Positions 1-5,696 of a stretch of DNA of 5,696 bases are shown here, piece after piece. Position 1 is the stretch's first letter; the number at the start of each line of letters is the position of its first letter. Origin of the DNA: an uncultured Planctomycetota bacterium (GTDB lineage Bacteria; Planctomycetota; Planctomycetia; Pirellulales; UBA1268); contig CAJQGO010000338.1 in NCBI GenBank assembly GCA_905477565.1, positions 1 through 5,696 on the forward strand, in the 5' to 3' direction. Below the pieces are notes generated by a model that did no database searches, was not told the DNA's origin, and saw only the letters and a list, made by a program, of their open reading frames with translations. Position numbers and translations under genes: made by a program.

Positions 1-1000
1 TGAACCTGCAGTGGTAGAGCAGCCTGTGCCCGTCCCTGCTGCAAGCGCGTCAGTCGCCGTCGCGGCTGCAAATGGAGAGGCCACGAATAACGCCTCACCG
101 AGCGAAACTATTAATCCAGCCGGTCCAGCAGTTCGAAGGCTCGCACGCGAACTCGGGGTCGACCTTGCGCGCGTTTCAGGAAGTGGCCCATCGGGACGGA
201 TCATCCGTGAGGATGTTGTAGCGTCGGTGCGTCGATCTGGTGGGCAGTCCGGCTCGAACTCTCAGGCAGTGCGTCCTGGTGGAGAACAAGATGATTGGGG
301 GCCAATTCATCGTGAACAAATGTCACGAATGAGGAAAACAATTGCCACGAATATGGTTCGCAGTATGGCGACTATTCCCCATCTCACCAACTTTGACGAT
401 GCTGACGTCACGGAACTTGAGCGGCTCAGGAAAGACAGTGCTGCGGAATATGCAAAAACTAATGTGAAGTTGACGGCGCTTGCTTTTGTCGTGAAAGCCG
501 TCAGTCTGTCGCTACGTCAGCATCCGGGAGTGAATTCATCTGTTGATATGGAGAAGGGTGAACTGATCTACAAAGACTACGTCAATATCGGGCTAGCTGT
601 GGATACGCCTCGTGGTCTGGTCGTTCCGGTGTTGCGGGGTTGTGATCATCAATCAATCCCGCATATAGCGCAAGAGATTGCTCAGACTGCTGATAAAGCG
701 AAAAATGCCCAGTATGGAGTTGAAGATTTGCGCGGCGGCACGTTTACGATCAGTAACCTCGGTGCAATTGGTGGGACATACTCTACGCCCATTATCAATT
801 ATCCAGAAGTTGCTATTCTTCTGGTCGGCAGATCGAGGAAGCTGCCTGTCGTATACGAAGATCGCGTTGAACCGAGGCTCATGATGCCACTTTCATTATC
901 CTACGATCATCGGGTGATCGATGGAGCGATGGCAGCACGATTTTTGAAAGAAGTTATTGGTTATCTAGAGAGCCCTGGTCGGCTCCTGTTGGCCATGTGA
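1..1000 (+). CDS. Dihydrolipoamide acetyltransferase, pyruvate dehydrogenase E2 (5' partial)
   Basis: This is the 3' part of a 2-oxo acid dehydrogenase E2; the frame is open from base 2, so the true start lies upstream and the GTG at 11 is not a start. It begins in an Ala/Pro/Val-rich linker. A peripheral subunit-binding domain follows at about nt 119-235 ([13 protein letters not shown]...[15 protein letters not shown]), which holds E1 and/or E3. The acyltransferase domain runs from about nt 290 to the end. Its active site is SYDHRVIDG, with the catalytic His codon at 908-910 and Asp at 920-922, and [10 protein letters not shown] lies before it. The lipoyl domain or domains must be upstream. 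In the family this enzyme transfers acetyl from lipoyl-lysine to CoA in the cytoplasmic complex core. I prefer the pyruvate type because of the [13 protein letters not shown] and PEVAIL segments and because a separate succinyltransferase follows. A branched-chain or broad-specificity E2 is the alternative. TGA at 998-1000 is 16 nt before sucA. Confidence 0.9.
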   Translation, partial: EPAVVEQPVPVPAASASVAVAAANGEATNNASPSETINPAGPAVRRLARELGVDLARVSGSGPSGRIIREDVVASVRRSGGQSGSNSQAVRPGGEQDDWGPIHREQMSRMRKTIATNMVRSMATIPHLTNFDDADVTELERLRKDSAAEYAKTNVKLTALAFVVKAVSLSLRQHPGVNSSVDMEKGELIYKDYVNIGLAVDTPRGLVVPVLRGCDHQSIPHIAQEIAQTADKAKNAQYGVEDLRGGTFTISNLGAIGGTYSTPIINYPEVAILLVGRSRKLPVVYEDRVEPRLMMPLSLSYDHRVIDGAMAARFLKEVIGYLESPGRLLLAM

Positions 1001-1005
1001 ACATC

Positions 1006-1008
1006 GGA
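1006..1008 (+). promoter_or_regulatory. Weak ribosome binding site for sucA
   Basis: Only a GGA core lies 8 nt before the GTG start at 1017, in a 16-nt gap after the upstream stop codon. The poor match and the non-ATG start suggest that sucA translation relies partly on ribosomes finishing the upstream E2 gene. That coupling is inferred from spacing alone. Confidence 0.4.
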
Positions 1009-1016
1009 ACCCCAAA

Positions 1017-4000
1017 GTGACCACCACCGAAGGCATTGATTCAGCAGGAACTGCGAATCTTGCGTTTCTCGAGGAACTCTTCGCCCAGTATCAGCACGAT
1101 CCTGAAAGTCTCTCTGCGGACTGGCGGCAGTATTTTGATTCCCTCGTAGAGTTATCCGGTGACGCACTCGTAAATGGTCATTCCTCAGGGGAGCACCTAG
1201 CCAGCACCGACAATCAATTGCAGAACGTGTCGGAAGTTGAGGGGGGCAGGGAACTTCAGCCGAAAGGTTCGTCCAAGGGGGCAATTGGCGAGCCCGATGA
1301 GCGAAATGGTTTGCTTGAAGACGATACGATGATCACGCCAGAGGGTATCGCGACAGGCCATGCACTTGCGATTGCTGAGGGTCTGGTGCAGTTGCCTGAC
1401 GCTCCTGCAGGGGAAGTAAAGCCAGCACCACTGCCTGATGAAGTGCGTCAAAGTCAAGGCAGTGACAGGTTTGCATTTTTACAAGACCGGGTGGACCAAC
1501 TCGTCCGTGCGTATCGTGTTCGTGGTCATTTAACTGCGGAAATCGATCCGCTTGGTCGACCTCGGCCGGGGTTACCAGAGTTGGACCCTGCCTTCTATGA
1601 CCTCACTGAAGAGGACATGGATCGAGTCTTCTCCACGGACACCATTGAGGGGCCGCAGTCGATGTCGCTGCGGCAAATCATTCGACGGTTGCACAATACA
1701 TACTGTCGCTCAATAGGCGTGCAGTTCATGCATATGGATGACCTGCTCGTACGTCAGTGGCTGCAGGTGCGAATGGAAGGTTGTGAGAATCGAATTCAAC
1801 TTGATCGCAAGCAACAGTTGCGAATTTATCGGCAGATGACCACTGCCGCCGTTTTTGAGGAATTCATCCAAAAGCGATTCTTGGGTTCGAAAAGCTTTTC
1901 TCTAGAAGGTTCAGAGAGCCTCATTCCGCTTGTAGAAATGGCTATCGAGAGAGGGGCGTCACAGGATATTCAAGATGTTGTGATGGCCATGGCCCACCGT
2001 GGCAGGCTCAATGTGTTAGCGAATATTATGAGGAAAAGTCCACAAAGGATTTTTCGAGAGTTTGCTGACCTCGACCCAGAGCTTCATGTTGGTCGTGGTG
2101 ATGTGAAGTATCATCTCGGTCACTCTACAGACTACGTTGCGGAAAACGGCCGAAAAGTGCACCTCACACTGTGCTTTAATCCGAGTCATCTTGAATATGT
2201 GAATCCAGTCGCGATTGGACGAATGCGTGCCCGCCAGGATCGATCAAGCGATCGTGCTCGTCAGCACGGAATGGTGATCTTGATTCATGGCGATGCTGCT
2301 TTTGCTGGTGAGGGAATTATTCAGGAAACATTGAATCTCAGTGAACTTGATCCCTACTGCGTCGGAGGGACGCTTCATGTGGTTGTGAATAACCAGATTG
2401 GTTTTACGACAGGGCCGCAAGAATCACGTTCTTGCGTGTACGCCACAGATGTTGCAAAGATGCTTCAAATTCCAATATTCCACGTGAATGGTGAAGATCC
2501 TGAAGCGGTCGCGCAGGTTGTAAGTTTGGCCATGGACTTTCGTAGAGAATTTCAACGCGACGTCGTGATCGACATGTATTGCTTTCGGCGACGGGGTCAT
2601 AACGAGGCAGACGAGCCTGCATTTACGCAGCCTGCTCTCTACAGAGTTATTGAACAGCAACCGAGTGTTCATGAAAGCTATCTAGAGAAACTGCTCACTC
2701 TTGGTGAGGTATCAAGGGACGAGGCGATGCGGATTGCCGAAGAACATCGGGCTCGCCTAGACGCTGAACTATCCGCTGCAAAACGAGACGACTATGTCCA
2801 CCGTAGTGATGTTGCTGGCGTGTGGGCTTTCTATATCGGTGGACGCGAAAAAGAAGCGGCAGATGTAGATACAGGTGTGCCGCTTGAAAAGCTTGAAGCC
2901 CTTCTTCGCCGGTTAGTTGTGTTGCCAGATCGCTTCCAGCCTCACACAAAGATTCGAAAACTGCTTGATGCTCGGTTGGCGATGGCAGATGGAACGCGAC
3001 CAATTGATTGGTCTGCTGCGGAGGCCTTGGCGATGGGAAGCCTTGCCGTTCAAGGACTACGAATAAGACTATCGGGTCAGGATAGCGAGCGAGGCACGTT
3101 TAGTCACAGGCATGCAGTCATACACGACCACATTACAGATGACACCTATTGTCCTCTTGCCCATCTCGCTGAAGAACAGGCCCCGGTTGAGATTTATAAC
3201 AGCCCACTTTCAGAATCCGGTGTACTTGGATTCGAGTATGGATATAGCTTGGACTGTCCGGATGGTCTTGTTATGTGGGAGGCGCAGTTCGGGGATTTTG
3301 TAAACGTTGCCCAAGTAGTTATTGATCAATTTATCGTTAGTGCTGAGGATAAGTGGAATCGGCTCTCGGGTATCGTGATGCTGTTGCCCCATGGCTTCGA
3401 GGGTATGGGCCCGGAACATTCGAGTGCCAGGCTTGAAAGATTTCTTCTTCTTGCTGCAAAAGATAATATTCAAGTCGTTCAGCCGACCACGCCGGCTCAA
3501 TTGTTCCACTGCCTCAGGCGACAGGTGCTTCGCATTTGGAGGAAGCCGTTGGTTGTGATGACGCCGAAAAGTTTGTTGCGTCACCCCAAATGCGTCTCTG
3601 CTCTTAGTGATCTTGCAGAGGGAAATTTTCAGAGAGTGATTCCAGATCAGTCCGGTACGCGTCCGGAGAATGTGCGAAGAGTTCTGCTGTGCAGTGGCAA
3701 AGTTTTCTACGAACTCGAAAAAAGAAGGTCCGAGTTAGAGCGGTCCGACGTCTCCATCGTACGTGTGGAGCAGCTCTATCCACTTCCTCGAAAATCTTTA
3801 CAGAAGGCCTTGGCAGACTATGCCGATGGAACCCCCGTTCTCTGGGTTCAAGAAGAGCCTGAAAATATGGGTGCCTGGCGTTTTCTAAGAATTCATTTTG
3901 GTGAAACGTTATTTGATAGGCTGCCATTTTCTGGAGTTTGTCGACAGAGTGCGGCGAGCCCAGCAACGGGTTCAAAGAAAAGCCATGACCTCGAACAGAG

Positions 4001-4031
4001 TGAGTTGCTTACGGCCGCATTTCTAAGTTAG
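1017..4031 (+). CDS. sucA: 2-oxoglutarate dehydrogenase E1 component
   Basis: Thiamine-diphosphate enzyme that decarboxylates 2-oxoglutarate and succinylates the lipoyl arm of OdhB in the TCA cycle; cytoplasmic. The 1004-aa protein is full length, somewhat longer than the roughly 930-aa E. coli enzyme. An N-terminal E2-binding segment (FLEELFAQY...DWRQYF, 17-40) is followed by a low-complexity linker (about 45-148). The E1 core starts near [14 protein letters not shown] (158-171). Visible sites are FSLEGSES (294-301), MAHRGRLN with H327, the Mg/ThDP motif GDAAFAGEG (425-433) to NNQIGFTT (458-465), GHNEADEP near 527-534, [13 protein letters not shown] (687-699), [14 protein letters not shown] (792-805) and an intact C-terminal domain. 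The GTG at 1017 is the start because an in-frame TAG at 966-968 precedes it, no ATG, GTG or TTG lies between, and the next Met is near residue 104, beyond the conserved N-terminus. The acetyltransferase domain of mycobacterial Kgd is absent. odhB follows after 153 nt. Confidence 0.97.
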   Translation: MTTTEGIDSAGTANLAFLEELFAQYQHDPESLSADWRQYFDSLVELSGDALVNGHSSGEHLASTDNQLQNVSEVEGGRELQPKGSSKGAIGEPDERNGLLEDDTMITPEGIATGHALAIAEGLVQLPDAPAGEVKPAPLPDEVRQSQGSDRFAFLQDRVDQLVRAYRVRGHLTAEIDPLGRPRPGLPELDPAFYDLTEEDMDRVFSTDTIEGPQSMSLRQIIRRLHNTYCRSIGVQFMHMDDLLVRQWLQVRMEGCENRIQLDRKQQLRIYRQMTTAAVFEEFIQKRFLGSKSFSLEGSESLIPLVEMAIERGASQDIQDVVMAMAHRGRLNVLANIMRKSPQRIFREFADLDPELHVGRGDVKYHLGHSTDYVAENGRKVHLTLCFNPSHLEYVNPVAIGRMRARQDRSSDRARQHGMVILIHGDAAFAGEGIIQETLNLSELDPYCVGGTLHVVVNNQIGFTTGPQESRSCVYATDVAKMLQIPIFHVNGEDPEAVAQVVSLAMDFRREFQRDVVIDMYCFRRRGHNEADEPAFTQPALYRVIEQQPSVHESYLEKLLTLGEVSRDEAMRIAEEHRARLDAELSAAKRDDYVHRSDVAGVWAFYIGGREKEAADVDTGVPLEKLEALLRRLVVLPDRFQPHTKIRKLLDARLAMADGTRPIDWSAAEALAMGSLAVQGLRIRLSGQDSERGTFSHRHAVIHDHITDDTYCPLAHLAEEQAPVEIYNSPLSESGVLGFEYGYSLDCPDGLVMWEAQFGDFVNVAQVVIDQFIVSAEDKWNRLSGIVMLLPHGFEGMGPEHSSARLERFLLLAAKDNIQVVQPTTPAQLFHCLRRQVLRIWRKPLVVMTPKSLLRHPKCVSALSDLAEGNFQRVIPDQSGTRPENVRRVLLCSGKVFYELEKRRSELERSDVSIVRVEQLYPLPRKSLQKALADYADGTPVLWVQEEPENMGAWRFLRIHFGETLFDRLPFSGVCRQSAASPATGSKKSHDLEQSELLTAAFLS

Positions 4032-4036
4032 GTTTT

Positions 4037-4171
4037 ATGACTAGATTTAGAGCCCGGAGGAAAGGTTGCCTTATCATGATATGGCACAACGTTGCCTACT
4101 ATGCCGATACCACGAATTTAAAGCACGCAAGCAATTGCGTGGAAAACACTACAACCCGGTCCCCCTTATAG
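4037..4171 (+). CDS. Possible 44-aa small ORF filling the sucA-odhB spacer
   Basis: I do not recognise this product. It starts at ATG 4037, 5 nt after the sucA stop, and ends at TAG 4169-4171, 13 nt before odhB. The peptide starts [10 protein letters not shown], so its N-terminus is strongly basic; the rest is polar, with no membrane segment or known motif. An AGG at 4030-4032, overlapping the sucA stop, is a weak ribosome site only 4 nt away. It uses a different frame from the 4066-4200 candidate across most of the same bases, so at most one is likely to be real. Most such frames in spacers occur by chance. Confidence 0.1.
   Translation: MTRFRARRKGCLIMIWHNVAYYADTTNLKHASNCVENTTTRSPL
4056..4060 (+). 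promoter_or_regulatory. Orphan Shine-Dalgarno-like GGAGG in the sucA-odhB spacer
   Basis: A GGAGG core stands alone in the spacer, stronger than the sites before sucA or odhB. It is over 120 nt from the odhB start, so it cannot serve that gene. A TTG codon lies 5 nt downstream at 4066 and opens a 44-codon frame. Whether it is used is unknown; chance occurrence is possible. Confidence 0.25.
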
Positions 4172-4200
4172 TATGTAGGAATCTATGGCGATTGAATTGA
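4066..4200 (+). CDS. Possible small Cys-containing peptide, overlapping the odhB start
   Basis: I do not recognise this product. A 44-residue frame starts at TTG 4066, 5 nt after GGAGG, with an in-frame ATG at 4081 as an alternative start. It ends with TGA at 4198-4200, overlapping the first 16 nt of odhB in another frame. The peptide is basic and contains CLLCRYH (residues 10-16) and a later Cys37, a pattern that could bind metal but is too short to argue a family. The overlap with odhB would suit a translationally coupled leader peptide. Against it: a TTG start, no homology known to me, and a competing frame across the same bases. I regard it as a candidate only. Confidence 0.15.
   Translation: MPYHDMAQRCLLCRYHEFKARKQLRGKHYNPVPLIVCRNLWRLN
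4124..4141 (+). other. Hairpin with GCAA tetraloop in the sucA-odhB spacer
   Basis: CACGCAA (4124-4130) and TTGCGTG (4135-4141) are perfect inverted repeats around the loop GCAA, a member of the stable GNRA tetraloop class. The predicted RNA has a 7-bp stem with no mismatch. A U-tract is missing; the bases that follow are GAAAACAC, so it is not a standard intrinsic terminator. It sits 43 nt upstream of the odhB start. Possible roles are RNA processing or mRNA stabilisation between sucA and odhB, or a protein-binding site in DNA, since it contains the palindrome GCAATTGC. The structure is seen; the role is inferred. Confidence 0.55.
4177..4180 (+). promoter_or_regulatory. Ribosome binding site for odhB
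   Basis: AGGA lies 4 nt before the ATG at 4185. The match is moderate and the spacing is at the short end. It supports ATG 4185, which is also required for the lipoyl domain to begin correctly at [12 protein letters not shown]. Confidence 0.6.
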
Positions 4201-5453
4201 AGGTTCCAGAAGTTGGTGAGTCCATCACGGAAGTGATGATTGGCGTCTGGAAAAAAAATGTTGGTGATCCGGTTTCTGCGGATGAATCTGTCGTAGAAAT
4301 TGAGAGTGATAAGGCGACTGTTGAACTACCAGCTCCCTCGAATGGAGTTGTCTCGGCAATTTTGAAACAGGCCGGAGAACAAGCAGTTGTAGGTGAGGTG
4401 ATCGGCTATCTTGAAGCTGTCGCGTCGAGTCAACCAACTCCAACAACACCCGAATCTCCGGGTTCCCCCCAAGCACAATCTGTCGATGTTCGTCATCGAG
4501 TTGGAAGCACGGTTATCGGATCGGTGCAACCAGCATCAGGGGCCGGGCCTGTTATGCCAGCTGCAGCACGAGTGTTAGGAGAAGCTGGCGTTTCTCCTCA
4601 ATCAGTTTCTGGAAGTGGTCCCGGCCAGCGTGTTACGAAAGCTGATGCTACATCTGCAGTCTCCGCATCCCCTTCGTCAACGCTTTCAGATGTGAGCAGT
4701 GTGTCAAAGCCCGTAATGACAGGGACGACAGCAATTTCTTCATCGGAAACGAGTCGAAGTGAGCGACCTGTTCTGATGAGCCCGATGCGGCGACGGATTG
4801 CAGAGCGGCTTGTCGAGGCTCAGCACCAGGCTGCCCTGCTGACAACGTTTAACGAAGTTGATATGACCGCCGTTATGGAGCTTCGAAAAAAGTTTAAGGA
4901 CAACTTTGTTGATCGCCATGGTGTAAAGCTTGGCTTCATGTCTTTTTTTGTTAGGGCGGCCGTTGAAGCGTTACACGCCGTTCCGCAAGTCAATGCGGAA
5001 TTCCGTGACCCTCACATTGTGTATCGAGATTTTTGTGATATCGGAATTGCAGTCGGTGGGGGGAAGGGCCTTGTTGTTCCAATTCTTCGCAATGCTGAGC
5101 AAATGAATTTCGCCCAAATTGAGCAGTCGATAGGAGATTTTGCTCGTCGGGCGGCTGACAACAAAGTCAAGCTCGAGGAGCTTCAGGGTGGAACCTTCAC
5201 GATTTCCAACGGTGGGGTTTATGGCTCCATGCTCAGCACGCCAATCATCAACCCCCCGCAGAGTGGCATTCTTGGTTTGCACGCAATTCAAGAGAGACCA
5301 GTCGCTGTGAATGGAGAGGTTGTGGTTCGGCCGATGATGTACGTCGCATTGTCGTACGACCATCGAATAGTTGACGGCCGAGAAGCCGTCACTTTTTTAA
5401 AGCGCATAAAGGAAATGATTGAAGACCCTACGCGGCTTATGTTGGAGTGTTAG
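4185..5453 (+). CDS. sucB: Dihydrolipoamide succinyltransferase, 2-oxoglutarate dehydrogenase E2
   Basis: Core E2 of the 2-oxoglutarate dehydrogenase complex: it accepts succinyl from SucA on a lipoyl-lysine and transfers it to CoA, giving succinyl-CoA in the cytoplasm. The 422-aa chain is complete and close to the usual length of about 400. Domains in order: one lipoyl domain (about 2-77) with the lipoylated Lys43 in IESDKAT; a Pro/Ser/Thr-rich linker; a peripheral subunit-binding domain (about 123-157, [12 protein letters not shown]...[14 protein letters not shown]); a second Ser-rich linker to about 195; then the acyltransferase domain, starting near [12 protein letters not shown]. The active site is SYDHRIVDG with His393 and Asp397. 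The single lipoyl domain and the DPTRLMLE C-terminus fit the succinyl type, also known as OdhB. It lies between sucA and lpd with spacers of 153 and 154 nt. A run of eight A at 4251-4258 lies inside the lipoyl domain codons. Confidence 0.97.
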   Translation: MAIELKVPEVGESITEVMIGVWKKNVGDPVSADESVVEIESDKATVELPAPSNGVVSAILKQAGEQAVVGEVIGYLEAVASSQPTPTTPESPGSPQAQSVDVRHRVGSTVIGSVQPASGAGPVMPAAARVLGEAGVSPQSVSGSGPGQRVTKADATSAVSASPSSTLSDVSSVSKPVMTGTTAISSSETSRSERPVLMSPMRRRIAERLVEAQHQAALLTTFNEVDMTAVMELRKKFKDNFVDRHGVKLGFMSFFVRAAVEALHAVPQVNAEFRDPHIVYRDFCDIGIAVGGGKGLVVPILRNAEQMNFAQIEQSIGDFARRAADNKVKLEELQGGTFTISNGGVYGSMLSTPIINPPQSGILGLHAIQERPVAVNGEVVVRPMMYVALSYDHRIVDGREAVTFLKRIKEMIEDPTRLMLEC

Positions 5454-5567
5454 ATTCGGTTCAGAACTATTTTGCTTCACATGATTTTCGCGATTCTTTT
5501 GAGTTAATGCCTTGGTGAGCTTTTGTTCTGTGGGTTAAAAACGCTTGAGTTACACGAGCAACTGATC

Positions 5568-5579
5568 GAACAAATGTTC
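5568..5579. promoter_or_regulatory. Short inverted repeat upstream of lpd, possible operator
   Basis: GAACAAATGTTC has 5-bp arms (GAACA/TGTTC) around two A. With the preceding C it resembles the GAAC-N4-GTTC LexA box described for Bacillus and several other phyla. It ends 28 nt before the lpd start. An SOS operator before a housekeeping E3 gene would be surprising, so a different regulator or chance is at least as likely. I see no well-spaced promoter around it. Confidence 0.15.
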
Positions 5580-5597
5580 TTCCTTATATCGGATTTT

Positions 5598-5602
5598 GAG
5601 GG
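5598..5602 (+). promoter_or_regulatory. Ribosome binding site for lpd
   Basis: GAGGG lies 5 nt before the ATG at 5608 and is the clearest ribosome site serving a recognised gene in this window. An in-frame TAG at 5605-5607 sits directly before the ATG, so the start cannot lie upstream. Confidence 0.8.
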
Positions 5603-5607
5603 TATAG

Positions 5608-5696
5608 ATGACACATGATTTAGTTGTACTTGGGGGTGGTCCAGGTGGATATGTGGCTGCAATACGCGCGGCCCAACTCGGAATGAAAGTGGCGAT
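5608..5696 (+). CDS. lpd: Dihydrolipoamide dehydrogenase E3 (3' partial)
   Basis: Only the first 29 residues are present; the gene runs off the window edge. They hold the N-terminal FAD-binding strand-turn-helix: DLVVLGGGPGGYVAAIRAAQLG, written here as VVLGGGPGGY (6-15) followed by VAAIRAAQLG (16-25), characteristic of the E3 branch of the pyridine nucleotide-disulfide oxidoreductases. In this family the enzyme re-oxidises dihydrolipoyl groups of E2 with NAD+ as final acceptor. The redox CxxxxC motif that would settle the assignment lies beyond the window, but the position directly after odhB strongly supports E3. Being in one cluster with a pyruvate-type E2, it may serve both complexes. Confidence 0.92.
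   Translation, partial: MTHDLVVLGGGPGGYVAAIRAAQLGMKVA

Noticed and set aside
11..1000. GTG at 11 as the real start of the first E2
   Set aside because: The frame is open to the window edge, the sequence there is an inter-domain linker, and an E2 without a lipoyl domain would not function normally. The gene is cut by the window.
3210..3584. 124-codon open frame on the minus strand inside sucA
   Set aside because: It lies wholly within highly conserved SucA coding sequence, has no ribosome site of note and its translation shows no recognisable domain. It is a shadow of the sense gene.
4065..4097. Direct repeat GTTGCCT at 4065-4071 and 4091-4097
   Set aside because: Seven bases twice at a 26-bp interval is weak; no dyad symmetry or promoter alignment supports an operator.
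4124..4141. The spacer hairpin as a rho-independent terminator for sucA
   Set aside because: The stem is only 7 bp and is followed by GAAAACAC instead of a T-run, and odhB downstream must be expressed with sucA.
4167..4172. TATAGT as a -10 box of an odhB promoter
   Set aside because: It matches the -10 consensus in five of six bases, but no acceptable -35 lies 16-18 nt upstream and the predicted transcript would start only a few bases before the ATG.
4971..5363. 130-codon open frame on the minus strand inside odhB
   Set aside because: It covers the conserved acyltransferase domain of OdhB in antisense, with no motif or family resemblance, so it is treated as a shadow.
5499..5552. Direct repeat TTGAGTTA at 5499-5506 and 5545-5552, with TTGAGT as possible -35 boxes
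   Set aside because: Neither copy has a convincing -10 box at 16-18 nt, and an 8-bp AT-rich repeat in this spacer may be chance.
5574..5618. 14-codon frame from ATG 5574 overlapping the lpd start
   Set aside because: Very short, no ribosome site at the correct distance and no pattern in the peptide.

Overview
The window carries the genes for the catalytic cores of two related 2-oxo acid dehydrogenase complexes, all on the + strand and packed end to end. In order they are: the 3' part of a dihydrolipoamide acyltransferase gene, best read as the E2 of pyruvate dehydrogenase; a complete sucA/odhA (2-oxoglutarate dehydrogenase E1); a complete sucB/odhB (dihydrolipoamide succinyltransferase E2); and the first 29 codons of lpd (dihydrolipoamide dehydrogenase E3). 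Both window edges cut a gene.

The organism is a bacterium with intermediate GC content (about half, judged by eye) and Shine-Dalgarno-like sites before the genes. Single-chain SucA with the GDAAF...NNQIGF cofactor motif, next to odhB and lpd, is widespread. Protein style (the short [14 protein letters not shown] motif in SucA and the C-terminal SASPATGS-like tail) and the co-location of pyruvate and 2-oxoglutarate dehydrogenase genes made me think of Planctomycetota or a nearby lineage. That is an impression, not a demonstrated assignment.

Layout: 1-1000 E2p (5' partial, lipoyl domain or domains outside the window); 16-nt gap; 1017-4031 sucA with a GTG start; 153-nt spacer holding a perfect 7-bp hairpin with a GCAA loop and two unassigned small reading frames; 4185-5453 odhB; 154-nt spacer with a short inverted repeat; 5608-5696 lpd (3' partial). 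I see no convincing rho-independent terminator and no strong sigma-70 promoter in either spacer, so the simplest reading is one operon.

How the genes work together: SucA decarboxylates 2-oxoglutarate and passes the succinyl group to the lipoyl arm of OdhB, which makes succinyl-CoA. The first E2 does the equivalent step for acetyl-CoA with an E1 expected upstream. Lpd re-oxidises the dihydrolipoyl arms and could serve both complexes. The operon would thus couple entry into the TCA cycle with its later oxidative decarboxylation step.

The core enzymes look ordinary and intact. The less explained material is in the 153-nt sucA-odhB spacer. No novel defence, mobile or RNA-guided system is visible.
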